Position numbers and translations under genes: made by a program
Notes under the pieces: generated by a model
Database searches by the model: none
What the model saw: only the letters and a program-made list of their open reading frames with translations
Told to the model about the DNA's origin: nothing
From: Bacteroidetes bacterium GWF2_41_31
Lineage (GTDB): Bacteria > Bacteroidota > Bacteroidia > Bacteroidales > F082
Direction: 5' to 3'
NCBI GenBank assembly: GCA_001769215.1
Contig: MEOL01000003.1
Location: 1-64,000 of the forward strand
DNA: 64,000 bases
Shown here: positions 1-9,438 of the stretch, in pieces
Layout of the letters: every line of letters begins with the position of its first letter
How positions within the stretch are numbered: position 1 is the stretch's first letter

Positions 1-403
1 AATAAAGAGGGTTAAGCCTGTAGAAGGACTTATTGTCACCAATAAATCAGCACTGGTTGTCCCACATAAGCCTGAAGAAGTGGCTGTGATGGTGACCTGT
101 CCGATATAGTCGGCATCCCAGTTCATCACACCTGTAGTTGAATTGATTACCCCCGCTGTTACAGGTAAAACCGAGTAAATTATTGAAGTGCTATTCGTAG
201 CTGTAGCAGTATAGGTTTCGTCCCCGGCATCCTGACAAATTGTGGTCATTCCAGCAATAAAGATGGTTACTCCCGTTGAAGGACTGACAGTCACTAATAA
301 GTCTGCACTCGTTGTACCGCAAAGCCCTGTTGAAGTGGCCGTGATGGTGGCTGTTCCACTAAAGTCAGCATCCCAGTTCATTACACCGGTTATCGGATTA
401 TTA
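1..403 (-). pseudogene. Fragment of a repetitive adhesin gene (85-residue repeats)
   Basis: The minus strand reads in frame through parts of three 85-residue repeats (unit boundaries near 282 and 27) of the kind found in the large adhesin at 10417-17202. Typical segments are GVMNWDADFSGTATITAT and CGTTSADLLVTVS. There is no start codon: homology stops near 403, where the upstream region of the sensor kinase begins, and the frame meets a stop about 40 bases further upstream. The left end runs off the window, so a 3' part may continue there. The first ~100 bases are almost base-for-base identical to 11533-11640, while the rest is more diverged, which suggests recent duplication or gene conversion. 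It could be the 3' half of a gene whose 5' part is the truncated CDS at 4822-5754, with the kinase segment between them; that is inference. Confidence 0.75.
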
Positions 404-436
404 TAGCCAATGCTGAAAAACCAACAGAAATATTGT

Positions 437-444
437 TACTTTTG
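437..444 (+). promoter_or_regulatory. -7 promoter box (TACTTTTG) of the sensor kinase
   Basis: TACTTTTG fits the Bacteroidota -7 consensus TAnnTTTG. It lies only 13 bases before the kinase ATG at 458, so the transcript would have almost no leader. No clear -33 TTTG is visible at the usual distance. Confidence 0.45.
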
Positions 445-457
445 AGAAAAAGATTGT

Positions 458-3400
458 ATGGGACAAAGTAAATCCATCGAAGAACTCCAAGGAGAGTTGG
501 AACAATTGCGGCGTAAATATGCTGAATTAAAGGAGGCATACAAAAAACACACAGTCGAACAAAAGTTTTTTGTATTGTTCGAGAACTTTGTTTTTCCTAC
601 ATCACTATCAAAATTACCCGATGGTGTAATTGTGGATGTTAACAAGGCATTTGAACGTGAATTTGGTTTTACAAAACAGGAAGCGGTAGGGAAAACCTCT
701 TTGGAACTTGGCATTAACCCAAACGCGGAAGACCGAAAACGAATCCTTGAATCATTTAGGGAAAGTGGTTCTGTACATAATCAGGAAATGATTTTGACCT
801 CTAAATCGGGAGAAAAGTGCTATTACGAAACGAACATCGATAAAGTAGTTATCAACGGCGAGGAATTTCTTTTAAATACAACACAAAATATAAGTGATTA
901 CAAGAGAGCAGAAAACAAACTCAAAGAAAATTACAACCTGTTACGGATTGCAGGGGAAAAAGCAAAACTTGGAGGATGGACTGTAATACTGAGTGAAAAC
1001 CGCGCGTATTGGTCAGACGAGGTGGCGGCAATACACGAAATGCCGGCAGGTTATTCGCCACTGGTGGAAGAAGGGATAAATTTTTATGCCCCCGAATGGC
1101 ACGATAAAATTACTGAAGTTTTTACCCTTTGCGCCACGCAGGGCGTCCCATACGACGAGGAAATGGAGATATTGACCGCTACCGGAAAACGGGTTTGGGT
1201 GCGTACCATTGGCGAAGCTGTACGCGATGCAGACGGGAAGATTTATATAGTACAGGGCGCCTTTCAGGATATTTCGTTTAGAAAACAAGTCGAAAAAGAA
1301 CTAAAAAACAGCGAAGTGCGGCTGGAACTTTTCTTTGCTCAATCCTTAGACGGTTTCTTTTTTATGATGCTCGATGAACCCATCGTTTGGAACGATTCCA
1401 TCGATAAAGAAATAACACTCGATTACGTTTTCAAACATCACCGGATTACTAAAGCTAATAAAGCGATCCTTGAACAGTATGGCGCCACCGAAAAACAGTT
1501 CATCGGACTTACGCCCAGCGATTTATTTGCACACGATATTAAACACGGCCGGCAGGTTTGGAAAGATTTTTTTGGAAAAGGCCAGCTCCATTTCGATACC
1601 CACGAAAAGAAATTCGATGGAACCGACATAATTATTGAAGGCGATTATATTTGTATGTACGATGCGCAGGGAAGAATTACAGGCCATTTTGGAATTCAAA
1701 GAGACGTTACTGAGATAAGGCTTAACGAAAAAATCTTACGAAAGAGCAAAACCGAACTCGAAGAATATTTTGAAAACGATATTTCGGCCGATTATGTGGT
1801 TTCGGCCGAAGGCGAAATTTTCAGTTGCAATCGTACCTTTTTGGAATTCTTTGGCTTTGAGAAAAAATCGCATACCGAAAAATTTAACATCACCCGATTA
1901 TATAAAAATCCAAACGACAGGAAAGAGCTACTCCGAATAGTAAAAGAAAACGGGAAAGTCGAAAATTTCGAAGTGGATTTTGTGACAAGAGATGGCAAAG
2001 AAGTGAATGTGATTTTGAATGCCATTGGTATTTTTGATGACTCGGGCAAGCTTGTCAAAATAAGAGGGTATGTAGTTGATGTTACAAAACAAAAATTAGC
2101 TGAAAAAGAACTTCGTGAAAGTGAAAAAAAATACCACTTGCTGTTCGCCAACAACCCGCAACCCATGTGGATTTACGACCTCGAAACGCTTGTATTTCTG
2201 GAAGTAAACCAGGCAGCCATAAACCACTATGGGTATTCACAGGAAGAATTTCTTTCCATGACATTAAAAGATATCCGTCCGCTTGAAGACATTCCTGCCT
2301 TGATGGATGATATTAAAAATACACGTTTGGAATATAATACTGCCGGAGAGTGGAGGCACATTAAAAAGAACGGTGAAATCATCGACGTGGAAATTAAATC
2401 GCATTCGATAAACTTTAGCAACCGCAACGCACGGCATGTTCTGATTAACGACATTACCGAACGTAAACGAGCTCAGTTTGAATACCAAACCATGATTAAA
2501 ACTTCAAAAGATGGTTTTTGGATTGCTGATACCCTTACCGGAAAATTTATTGATATAAACCAGGCCTACTGCGAAATGATTGGTTTTTCGCACGAAGAGT
2601 TGCTTCAAATGACCATCATGGATGTTGAAGTAGTTGAAAGACATGAAGAAACAAAACAACATATTGCACTAATAATAGAGAAAGGATTTGACACGTTTGA
2701 AACGAAACATAAAACCAAATCAGGAAAAATCATTGATATTGAAGCTAGTGTTACCTACATTTCATCGGGTACCGAACAATTCTTTGTATTTGTAAAAGAT
2801 ATATCAGAACGTAAACGTGCAGAAAATGAAATATCAAAATTATCTCACAGCGTTGAACAGAGCCCGGCATCAGTTATTGTTACCGATTTGAATGGGAATA
2901 TGGAATATGTTAATCAAAAAACTTTGGAGATTACCGGTTACAAAAAAGAAGAATTAATCGGCAAAAATCCCCGGGTATTTAATTCTGGCAAAAAACCGAA
3001 AGAAGAATATCAGCAACTTTGGTCCGCAATTTTATCGGGCAAGGTGTGGTATGGCGAATTTCACAACAAAAAGAAAAACGGCGAACTGTACTGGGAATCT
3101 GCATCCATTTCGCCCATTTTTAATGATAAGCAGGAAATAATCAATTATGTGGCCGTAAAAGAAGATATTACAGAGCGGAAACGCCTGGAAGATGCGCAGA
3201 AATTAATGCTTGAAATTTCAGAGCTGGCCGCCAAAAATGTTACACTCACTTCCTTTCTTGCAGAAGTACACCAAAAAATCAAACAGATTATCCGTGCCGA
3301 TAATTTTTACATGGCTTTATACAACGAAACGGACAATACATTTACTTTTCCATATCACGTTGATGAATATGATAAAGTAGAGTTAAACAAACCGTACGAT

Positions 3401-4840
3401 TTCAGCAAGGGTTATACCGATTATGTCCTTAAATCCAATCAATCATTGATTATTACCCCCGAAAATAAGCTTGAAATTGAGATAGATGGAACGGTAAAAG
3501 GTTATGGCGATAAATTTTCGGTTTGGCTGGGGGTGCCTTTTATAATTGCAGATAGCAGTAACCCAAACGGGGTAATTGCCATACAGGATTATAATAATCT
3601 GGAATCATACACAGAAACAGACAAAACAATAATGGAAATTATTGCCCGTCACATTGGTAGTTTTATTGAACGGATAAAATACATAACTGACCTGATTCAG
3701 TCCAAGGAAAAAGCCGAAGAAAGCGACCGCCTGAAATCGGCTTTCCTTTCCAATATGAGCCACGAAATACGAACACCCATGAACGGCATACTTGGGTTTA
3801 CCGAACTTCTGTTAAGCCCGAATTTAAACAGCGAAGAAAAAGAAAGCTATATAAACATCGTTCATAAAAGTGGGCAGCGTATGTTAAACACGGTGACCGA
3901 TATTGTTGAAATTTCGAAAATTGAAGCCGGCTTAGTTCATATCAGTAATAAAAAAATCGATTTAAATGAAACGGTAAATCTATTGGTGCGGTTTTTCCAG
4001 CCCGAAGCGGAGAAGAAAGGGCTAAAGCTAAGCACAGAAATGTTGTTGCCGGAGGCGAAAAAGCATCTGCTGACCGACCACGGTAAACTGGATTCCATCA
4101 TTACCAACCTCATTAAAAATGCGATAAAATATACCGACTCAGGAACGATTATGATTGGTTGCATGCAAAAAGGTTCTGAGTTTGAATTTTATGTGACAGA
4201 TTCAGGGATAGGCATTCCTGCCCATCGGCAGGAAGCTGTCTTTAATAGGTTTGAACAAGCTGATATTGCCGACACGAGGGCGTTTCAAGGTTCCGGGTTA
4301 GGACTTGCAATCTCAAAATCGTACGTAGAAATGTTGGGCGGAAAAATCTGGGTGGTAAGCAAAGAAGGCTCAGGTTCTACATTTTATTTCACCTTGCCTG
4401 CCAACAGCAATTTGGAAGAAAAATTGATTCCTGATAAAAAAATATCAGGCCAAAGCGAAAAAACAAAACCCAAAGTAAAAGGCTTGAAAATACTAATTGC
4501 CGAAGACGATGAGCCGTCACGACAATTTCTTTCCATTTTAATTAAGGATTTTGGCAATGAAATTTTAGAGGTACAAACAGGAAATGAAGCCCTCGAACTT
4601 TGCCGTCAGCATAAAGACATCGATTTAATATTAATGGATATCCAAATGCCCGGAATGAACGGATACGAAGCAACCCGGCAAATAAGGGAATTTAACAGAG
4701 ATGTAATTATTATTGCACAAACTGCTTATAGGTTATCAGGTGACAGGGAAAAAGCGCTGGCAGCAGGCTGCAACGATTATATTTCGAAACCAATAATCAA
4801 TACCAAATTACAGACATTGATTCAAAAGTATTTCGGGTAA
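458..4840 (+). CDS. Hybrid sensor histidine kinase with seven PAS domains and GAF
   Basis: A 1460-residue sensor kinase with no obvious membrane segment, so probably cytoplasmic. It has a short N-terminal coiled coil (1-35), about seven PAS/PAC units (about 45-915; several end in DITERKR-type PAC tails), a GAF domain (about 920-1075), HisKA with phospho-acceptor His1102 in NMSHEIRTPM, HATPase_c (DSGIGIP and GSGLGLAIS boxes), and a C-terminal receiver with phospho-Asp1394 in LMDIQMPGMNG and a conserved lysine in ISKPI. All catalytic residues are present. The ATG at 458 follows a -7 box at 437-444. The gene sits between pieces of secreted-protein genes; its last 19 bases overlap tail to tail with the 3' end of the truncated CDS at 4822-5754. 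No DNA-binding output domain is present, so it must signal through a partner that is not identifiable here. Confidence 0.93.
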   Translation: MGQSKSIEELQGELEQLRRKYAELKEAYKKHTVEQKFFVLFENFVFPTSLSKLPDGVIVDVNKAFEREFGFTKQEAVGKTSLELGINPNAEDRKRILESFRESGSVHNQEMILTSKSGEKCYYETNIDKVVINGEEFLLNTTQNISDYKRAENKLKENYNLLRIAGEKAKLGGWTVILSENRAYWSDEVAAIHEMPAGYSPLVEEGINFYAPEWHDKITEVFTLCATQGVPYDEEMEILTATGKRVWVRTIGEAVRDADGKIYIVQGAFQDISFRKQVEKELKNSEVRLELFFAQSLDGFFFMMLDEPIVWNDSIDKEITLDYVFKHHRITKANKAILEQYGATEKQFIGLTPSDLFAHDIKHGRQVWKDFFGKGQLHFDTHEKKFDGTDIIIEGDYICMYDAQGRITGHFGIQRDVTEIRLNEKILRKSKTELEEYFENDISADYVVSAEGEIFSCNRTFLEFFGFEKKSHTEKFNITRLYKNPNDRKELLRIVKENGKVENFEVDFVTRDGKEVNVILNAIGIFDDSGKLVKIRGYVVDVTKQKLAEKELRESEKKYHLLFANNPQPMWIYDLETLVFLEVNQAAINHYGYSQEEFLSMTLKDIRPLEDIPALMDDIKNTRLEYNTAGEWRHIKKNGEIIDVEIKSHSINFSNRNARHVLINDITERKRAQFEYQTMIKTSKDGFWIADTLTGKFIDINQAYCEMIGFSHEELLQMTIMDVEVVERHEETKQHIALIIEKGFDTFETKHKTKSGKIIDIEASVTYISSGTEQFFVFVKDISERKRAENEISKLSHSVEQSPASVIVTDLNGNMEYVNQKTLEITGYKKEELIGKNPRVFNSGKKPKEEYQQLWSAILSGKVWYGEFHNKKKNGELYWESASISPIFNDKQEIINYVAVKEDITERKRLEDAQKLMLEISELAAKNVTLTSFLAEVHQKIKQIIRADNFYMALYNETDNTFTFPYHVDEYDKVELNKPYDFSKGYTDYVLKSNQSLIITPENKLEIEIDGTVKGYGDKFSVWLGVPFIIADSSNPNGVIAIQDYNNLESYTETDKTIMEIIARHIGSFIERIKYITDLIQSKEKAEESDRLKSAFLSNMSHEIRTPMNGILGFTELLLSPNLNSEEKESYINIVHKSGQRMLNTVTDIVEISKIEAGLVHISNKKIDLNETVNLLVRFFQPEAEKKGLKLSTEMLLPEAKKHLLTDHGKLDSIITNLIKNAIKYTDSGTIMIGCMQKGSEFEFYVTDSGIGIPAHRQEAVFNRFEQADIADTRAFQGSGLGLAISKSYVEMLGGKIWVVSKEGSGSTFYFTLPANSNLEEKLIPDKKISGQSEKTKPKVKGLKILIAEDDEPSRQFLSILIKDFGNEILEVQTGNEALELCRQHKDIDLILMDIQMPGMNGYEATRQIREFNRDVIIIAQTAYRLSGDREKALAAGCNDYISKPIINTKLQTLIQKYFG

Positions 4841-5754
4841 TAATCCAGCGTAAACAGACAATTAAATGCCAGAAAACAAAGCACATGTGCCGGTGCAGTA
4901 GTTATGGTAACCGAAGTAGTTGCAGTTACTTCAGCGCATCCGCCAGCAGCAGCAATCGTATAGGTAACTATATAATCCCCTACAGTACTTGTATTTGGGG
5001 TAATAGCGCCGGTTGAAGCATCAATGGTCAGCCCGGCCGTAGAACTATAGGTCCCACCTGTTGTTCCCGTAAGTGTTACTGCCTGAGGGGTTGCAAGAGA
5101 AAAACAGAATGGCGAACCCTCATAAGAAATAGTTGCAGCAGGCATTGGAGCCACTGCCCAACTGGCAAGAGTAACCCAGGAGGTTCCGGTACATCCTGCA
5201 CCTGAAGCGCAACCTCTTCGTTGGCCTTGTATTTCAACTGAAGTATGTCCTGCCGTATTAAGATTTGCTCCTGGAGTATAAGTTGTCCATGTGCCACCAT
5301 CAAATCGGTATTCAAAAGCATCACTACATCCTACCCCGCCACTTCCTGCTATGAATGTTGCTGATACATTTGTTCCATCGCAAACACTGGCAAGATTAGG
5401 AGTTTTTACATTTAGAGTTGGCCCTGATGGTTGGGACACAACAGTAACAGAAACTGACTGTGCCGGACCATCACAACCATTTGCGCTTGTGTAAACTGAA
5501 ACAGTATATGGTCCACCAGCAGTAGTCCAATCTATGGTAATACTTTCGGTGCCGGCACCCGCAGTAATTGTTCCTCCACCAGAAACTGACCAATTATAAG
5601 TTGCTCCCGGAATTGGGCTTAAATCAACATAATACGGCTGGCTGCCCACACATACCGTCTGTGTTAGGGTCTGGTTCTGTGCCCACGCCCCCAGCGTACC
5701 CACTGAGAGTATCAGAATCATGAGCAATCGTAAAAATCTAAGATGTGTTTTCAT
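4822..5754 (-). CDS. Secreted PKD/Ig-like repeat protein, 3'-truncated
   Basis: A 310-residue protein with a clear signal peptide (about 1-26, cleavage after AWAQ), a PKD-like domain (about 30-108) and further Ig/HYR-like units rich in Gly, Thr and Ser. Homology to repeat proteins stops after the ITTAPA stretch near residue 288; the last 20 residues (HVLCFLAFNCLF onward) look unrelated and are read from sequence that belongs to the kinase end, so the gene has lost its 3' part. There is no T9SS C-terminal sorting domain, which full-length members of this class normally carry. It follows the CDS at 5804-6784 after about 50 bases and may share its transcript. It may be a non-functional remnant. 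Confidence 0.7.
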   Translation of the reverse strand: MKTHLRFLRLLMILILSVGTLGAWAQNQTLTQTVCVGSQPYYVDLSPIPGATYNWSVSGGGTITAGAGTESITIDWTTAGGPYTVSVYTSANGCDGPAQSVSVTVVSQPSGPTLNVKTPNLASVCDGTNVSATFIAGSGGVGCSDAFEYRFDGGTWTTYTPGANLNTAGHTSVEIQGQRRGCASGAGCTGTSWVTLASWAVAPMPAATISYEGSPFCFSLATPQAVTLTGTTGGTYSSTAGLTIDASTGAITPNTSTVGDYIVTYTIAAAGGCAEVTATTSVTITTAPAHVLCFLAFNCLFTLDYYPKYF

Positions 5755-5803
5755 GATTTATTTATTTAATGACATGCATTTTAAGTTCTTAAATAGGTAT
5801 TGT

Positions 5804-6784
5804 CTAGAAATGCCAAATCAATGAAGTGAATGGTAAGGGGTTGACGGTGACATAATAATTTTCAGAAACTGTTCCAGTGCCACAACCATTGCTGCCTTGC
5901 ACTGTTATATTGCCACTTATCGCACTCATACCAAAACTTACTGTAATACTATTGGTATTAGCACCTGCAATTATTGTTGCCCCTGCAGGAAGTACCCAGA
6001 TGTAACTTGTTGCATTGGTTATTGCAGCGACAGAGTAACTAACCCCTGTTAGCCCCTGGCATACTACAGCGGTTCCTGTTATATTTCCTGCCGCTGCCGG
6101 CAAAAAATTTACTATATTGTTATTTAAGGAAATAGCTCCGGCACGTGAAAGGCCTCTACCCAGTAGTGATGATGTGCCCAATAAGTTGATGGCTCCATCA
6201 ACAATTGCAGTGCCCCTGAAAACAGAACCATCTCCCAGGTCGAATTGCCCACCTATTTGCCAATACACATTGCACAAGTCAGCCGAATCAATCAGAATAA
6301 CGTTTGAAGATGCGCCTGTCGCGAAAGCGCCGCCTATTTTGATAATAAATAATGCATTGGGATCACCACCACCATCTAAGATTAAATCCCCATTTAATGT
6401 TGAAGCAGTTGTGAGGCAGTAAACGCCTGGAGCCAGGGTTTGTCCATTTCCCAATGGAGTTGTTAGCGTTGTACTGCAAGTTCTTCCGAACAAATCGCTA
6501 TATGCAGCAGCCACATCTGTTGCAGCTTGTGCTGAAGTAGCATCCGCCACGTGTATTTGCCCAACCAATGTTCCCGGAGGGAATGCAGTGAACACACCTA
6601 CATGCGTGCCAACATCCCCTGTTACGTGTGTTGCATTATCTGTAACGGTAAATGCTCCGGCTGAGGTAAATAAAGCAAAACCGGAAGCTGTGCCTAAATC
6701 AGGTGCCTGTCCGAAGTTTACCTTTGGGAAAAATAACAGCGTAAAAGTTGTTATAATAAATAGTGATTTACGTATTATTTTCAT
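5804..6784 (-). CDS. DUF3494 (ice-binding-like) secreted protein, probably 3'-truncated
   Basis: A 326-residue protein with signal peptide (about 1-25, ending VNFGQ), one DUF3494 domain (about 30-230; GTASGFALFTSAGAF, GDVGTHVGVF and a LAPGVYCLTT strand are visible) and one PKD-like domain (about 235-315). DUF3494 is the beta-solenoid fold of bacterial ice-binding proteins; ice binding itself is not shown here. The frame ends with NPLPFTSLIWHF, just where a next domain would be expected, and no T9SS sorting domain follows, so the 3' end appears lost. The N-terminus closely resembles that of the large adhesin at 10417-17202. The promoter has the shared activator element at 6841-6876. Confidence 0.85.
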   Translation of the reverse strand: MKIIRKSLFIITTFTLLFFPKVNFGQAPDLGTASGFALFTSAGAFTVTDNATHVTGDVGTHVGVFTAFPPGTLVGQIHVADATSAQAATDVAAAYSDLFGRTCSTTLTTPLGNGQTLAPGVYCLTTASTLNGDLILDGGGDPNALFIIKIGGAFATGASSNVILIDSADLCNVYWQIGGQFDLGDGSVFRGTAIVDGAINLLGTSSLLGRGLSRAGAISLNNNIVNFLPAAAGNITGTAVVCQGLTGVSYSVAAITNATSYIWVLPAGATIIAGANTNSITVSFGMSAISGNITVQGSNGCGTGTVSENYYVTVNPLPFTSLIWHF

Positions 6785-6810
6785 AAAATTATGTACATAT
6801 TTTCAAGGTA

Positions 6811-6876
6811 CTAAGGTACGTCCATTAATTCCGGGAAGGATTACACTATTGTTGTAAAAACTTACATCTTTCACAC
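6811..6876 (-). promoter_or_regulatory. Shared bipartite activator element and -7 box (copy 1)
   Basis: On the minus strand GTGTGAAAGATGTAA (6862-6876) is followed by 16 bases, TGTAA (6841-6845), 26 bases, and TTAG (6811-6814) as the -7 box core, here TACCTTAG. The start codon at 6784 lies 26 bases further on. Spacing is identical to six other copies in the window; the -7 box is the weakest of the set. Confidence 0.8.
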
Positions 6877-6884
6877 CTATTATA

Positions 6885-6918
6885 AAAGAGGCCGCCTCGA
6901 TTATGAGGCAGCCTCTTT
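6885..6918 (-). terminator. Rho-independent terminator of the adhesin/SprF/OmpA operon
   Basis: An inverted repeat with arms AAAGAGGC-GCCTC and GAGGC-GCCTCTTT forms a strong hairpin 32 bases after the stop at 6950; the minus strand then reads TTTTATA. Confidence 0.8.
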
Positions 6919-6949
6919 GTAAGCGAATGAAGCTATTGGAATCTACAAC

Positions 6950-9418
6950 TTATTTTTTCGGAATAATATCAATGATAACCGTTCGGTTATAAAAGCGTTC
7001 CTCAGGATATTTGTTATTGAATTGTGATAAGTTTTCATCCTCACCAAATCCATGCACTTCAAATGTAACATCGCTTCTACCTGCCTTCGACAAGCCTTTT
7101 TCCATAATTTGCTTCACATCATTGGCTCTGGCCAGCGACAAATTTAGGTTATAAGCTTCTTCTCCGATCACATCGGTATACCCATGAATAATAACGGATG
7201 CATTGGCTGGAATCTTTGGCAATACGATGTCGGTGAGGTACTTATCATATATTTTAATAGCTTCCGAGTCGTTGAATTCATAGATAATACTGAACCTCAG
7301 CCCTTCTTCGTTTTCAGGAAGGTTCCAAAGTACCATACGAACCGTTGTGTCTTGTATTACCGTCTTATTGAGCTTGGTTTTACCTATCATCGTTACCTTA
7401 AAATCTCCCATTGGTCTGGTGCCCAAAATCGTTTTTCCCGGTATGCTAACCGTATCGTGGGTATAAGGCCCATAATGCTGCACTTCTCCTTTTTCGTCGC
7501 TGATTTCCATCGACCATGATGAGAACGCTTTATTTGCCCCGGTAGCATTGAAGGCAACATAACTGTCGATTGGTGCGGTTTGCGAGGCCACAAATTGTAC
7601 TGGTTTCAGAGGTGCATCCGGGCCACTCAGGTACTCCATCAGTAAGGCTGGCGAACTGCTTTCAACAGAAACCCGGCGATCCCCTTCACGCAGAAGTTCA
7701 AGTTCGAGGATGCCACCCGGCTGTTCAGAAGGTAGTTTTGGTTTATAGCGGCCTTCGACACTAATCCTTGAGGCATCAATTCCAAAAATGCTTGTGAGGT
7801 AGGTTTTAACTGATTCCGACATTTTAGAGCCATCATCAGGACCTAACTCTGAGGATCCAATCAATTTAATTGATGAAGAAGCATTTTTCAACATGCGGTC
7901 GCCAAGGATATTCAACACATTGTAATAGACAATCAATTGTCGTTTTGAACGACCTGGCAAATCGATGGTTACAAACTGTTCGAGGCGATCCTCTCTAAAG
8001 TCATTCACCTGATCTTTTCTTAGCAAAATATAGCGTTCAGGGATGTCTGTGGATCCAATATTGAAGAAAATATAGTTACGAAGCGGGAATGTTTCCCTCA
8101 CCATGCGTTCAGTCGCAATATTTTCAGGTGAGTAAACTGAAAACAAAACTTCTGGTTCATCCGGAGCTTTTATACCAACAGAATAAATATCGTCGCCTCC
8201 GCTGCCACCTTCTCTATTAGAAGAGAAGTAACCTTTAGTCAATTCGTTGTTTCCAATGAAAGCGTAATCATCGAATCGTGTGTTTAAAGGAAATCCGACA
8301 TTGTATGCGTTTCCAAATCCAGGTTCATTTATCCAGCACTCGTAAATATCAAGGCCTCCTAAACCATAATGTCCATTTGAAGTGAAAAATAACTTTCCGT
8401 TTTTCTCTTCAAAAAATGGAAACATTTCATCTCCTGTTGAATTGACATTGATGCCCAGGTTCTCAGCTTTTCCCCACAGTCCTTTTGCATCTCTTGAGAT
8501 TCTATAAATATCTGTGCCACCGTATCCTCCTGGCATATCACTCACAAAATACATGGTCAAGCCATCGGAAGTCAGGCAGGGGTGTCCAACTGAATATTTT
8601 TCGTTATTCAGAATAAATGGTTCGGGGTCGGACCAGTCACCATCCTGGAAGTTGCTAAAGTAAATTCGTAATTCTACAATTTGATCCTTGGTTTTGTCAT
8701 GTGGATTGTTTTTTGTGAATGCCAAATAATTACCATCGTTGCTAAAACTTACCGGACCATCATGCAATTTGCCATTCAGGCGCCTGTCAAAAACTTCGGG
8801 GTCTTTCAACTGATTTCCATCTACTTCGGAAACATAAATATCCCAAAATGGCTTATTGGTCCAATTGTAATTTCTAACAATCATGTTGTTGATCGATCTG
8901 GTTGATGCAAACACAATTTTATCTTTATAATAACTGGTGCCAAAATCGAGTGCGTCTGTATTTACGTTCAGGTGTTCAATTGTATAAATACCTTGATCGA
9001 TTAACAAATTGTTTAAGTTATTTTTATTTGCCAGGTAATTTTTAGAGCGTAAATCGTTTGGCATAAGCACAATAAACTTTTCCATCCATTTACCAGCTTC
9101 GTTATATTTACCATTTATCTTCAGAATCATTGCGTAGTTGTAAAAATCCTCCGGTATGACTTCTTTTTTTTCGCTTATTAATTTTAAGTAAACCGCCTCC
9201 GATGCGATATTTTGATCAAGGTTGTAATAACTCTCAGCCAGCCTGCGTTGTCCCTCTGTGGTCAACTCTTTTACACTGGTATAAGCATCAATGGATTTAT
9301 CAAAGGAGTAATTAAAAAAGTATTTATCACCTTTTAATTCTTTGTTCGATTTTTCTTGCGCAAAAACGTTTATTCCAATACCTAAAATTATAATGATGGG
9401 TATAAATAATTTTTTCAT
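6950..9418 (-). CDS. TPR/PD40/OmpA outer-membrane-associated protein (PorE-like)
   Basis: An 822-residue protein with signal peptide (1-21), TPR-like helices (about 25-130), PD40/WD40-like propeller repeats (about 155-430; MYFVSDMPGGYGGTDIYR and KGYFSSNREGGSGGDDIYS), a region starting near NYIFFNIGSTDIPERY that resembles a degenerate OmpA-type domain, and a C-terminal OmpA peptidoglycan-binding domain (about 705-822; HGYTDVIGEEAYNLNLSLARA). T9SS PorE has TPR, PD40 and OmpA modules; here the carboxypeptidase-regulatory-like domain is missing and the C-terminal ~400 residues are shared with the protein at 17647-19710. It is last in the operon after the adhesin and PorP/SprF genes, which suggests it anchors or serves secretion of that adhesin. 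Confidence 0.88.
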   Translation of the reverse strand: MKKLFIPIIIILGIGINVFAQEKSNKELKGDKYFFNYSFDKSIDAYTSVKELTTEGQRRLAESYYNLDQNIASEAVYLKLISEKKEVIPEDFYNYAMILKINGKYNEAGKWMEKFIVLMPNDLRSKNYLANKNNLNNLLIDQGIYTIEHLNVNTDALDFGTSYYKDKIVFASTRSINNMIVRNYNWTNKPFWDIYVSEVDGNQLKDPEVFDRRLNGKLHDGPVSFSNDGNYLAFTKNNPHDKTKDQIVELRIYFSNFQDGDWSDPEPFILNNEKYSVGHPCLTSDGLTMYFVSDMPGGYGGTDIYRISRDAKGLWGKAENLGINVNSTGDEMFPFFEEKNGKLFFTSNGHYGLGGLDIYECWINEPGFGNAYNVGFPLNTRFDDYAFIGNNELTKGYFSSNREGGSGGDDIYSVGIKAPDEPEVLFSVYSPENIATERMVRETFPLRNYIFFNIGSTDIPERYILLRKDQVNDFREDRLEQFVTIDLPGRSKRQLIVYYNVLNILGDRMLKNASSSIKLIGSSELGPDDGSKMSESVKTYLTSIFGIDASRISVEGRYKPKLPSEQPGGILELELLREGDRRVSVESSSPALLMEYLSGPDAPLKPVQFVASQTAPIDSYVAFNATGANKAFSSWSMEISDEKGEVQHYGPYTHDTVSIPGKTILGTRPMGDFKVTMIGKTKLNKTVIQDTTVRMVLWNLPENEEGLRFSIIYEFNDSEAIKIYDKYLTDIVLPKIPANASVIIHGYTDVIGEEAYNLNLSLARANDVKQIMEKGLSKAGRSDVTFEVHGFGEDENLSQFNNKYPEERFYNRTVIIDIIPKK

Positions 9419-9438
9419 GGTTTATGTTTTTAAATTAA

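Noticed and set aside
4217-4232. CCTGCC/GGCAGG palindrome inside the sensor kinase, similar in core to the one at 35846-35880
   Set aside because: It codes for the conserved GIGIPAHRQEA part of the ATPase domain, so ordinary codons explain it.
404-4885. Kinase segment as a transposon or integron cassette
   Set aside because: No transposase or integrase, no terminal inverted repeats, and no target-site duplication were found at the two junctions.
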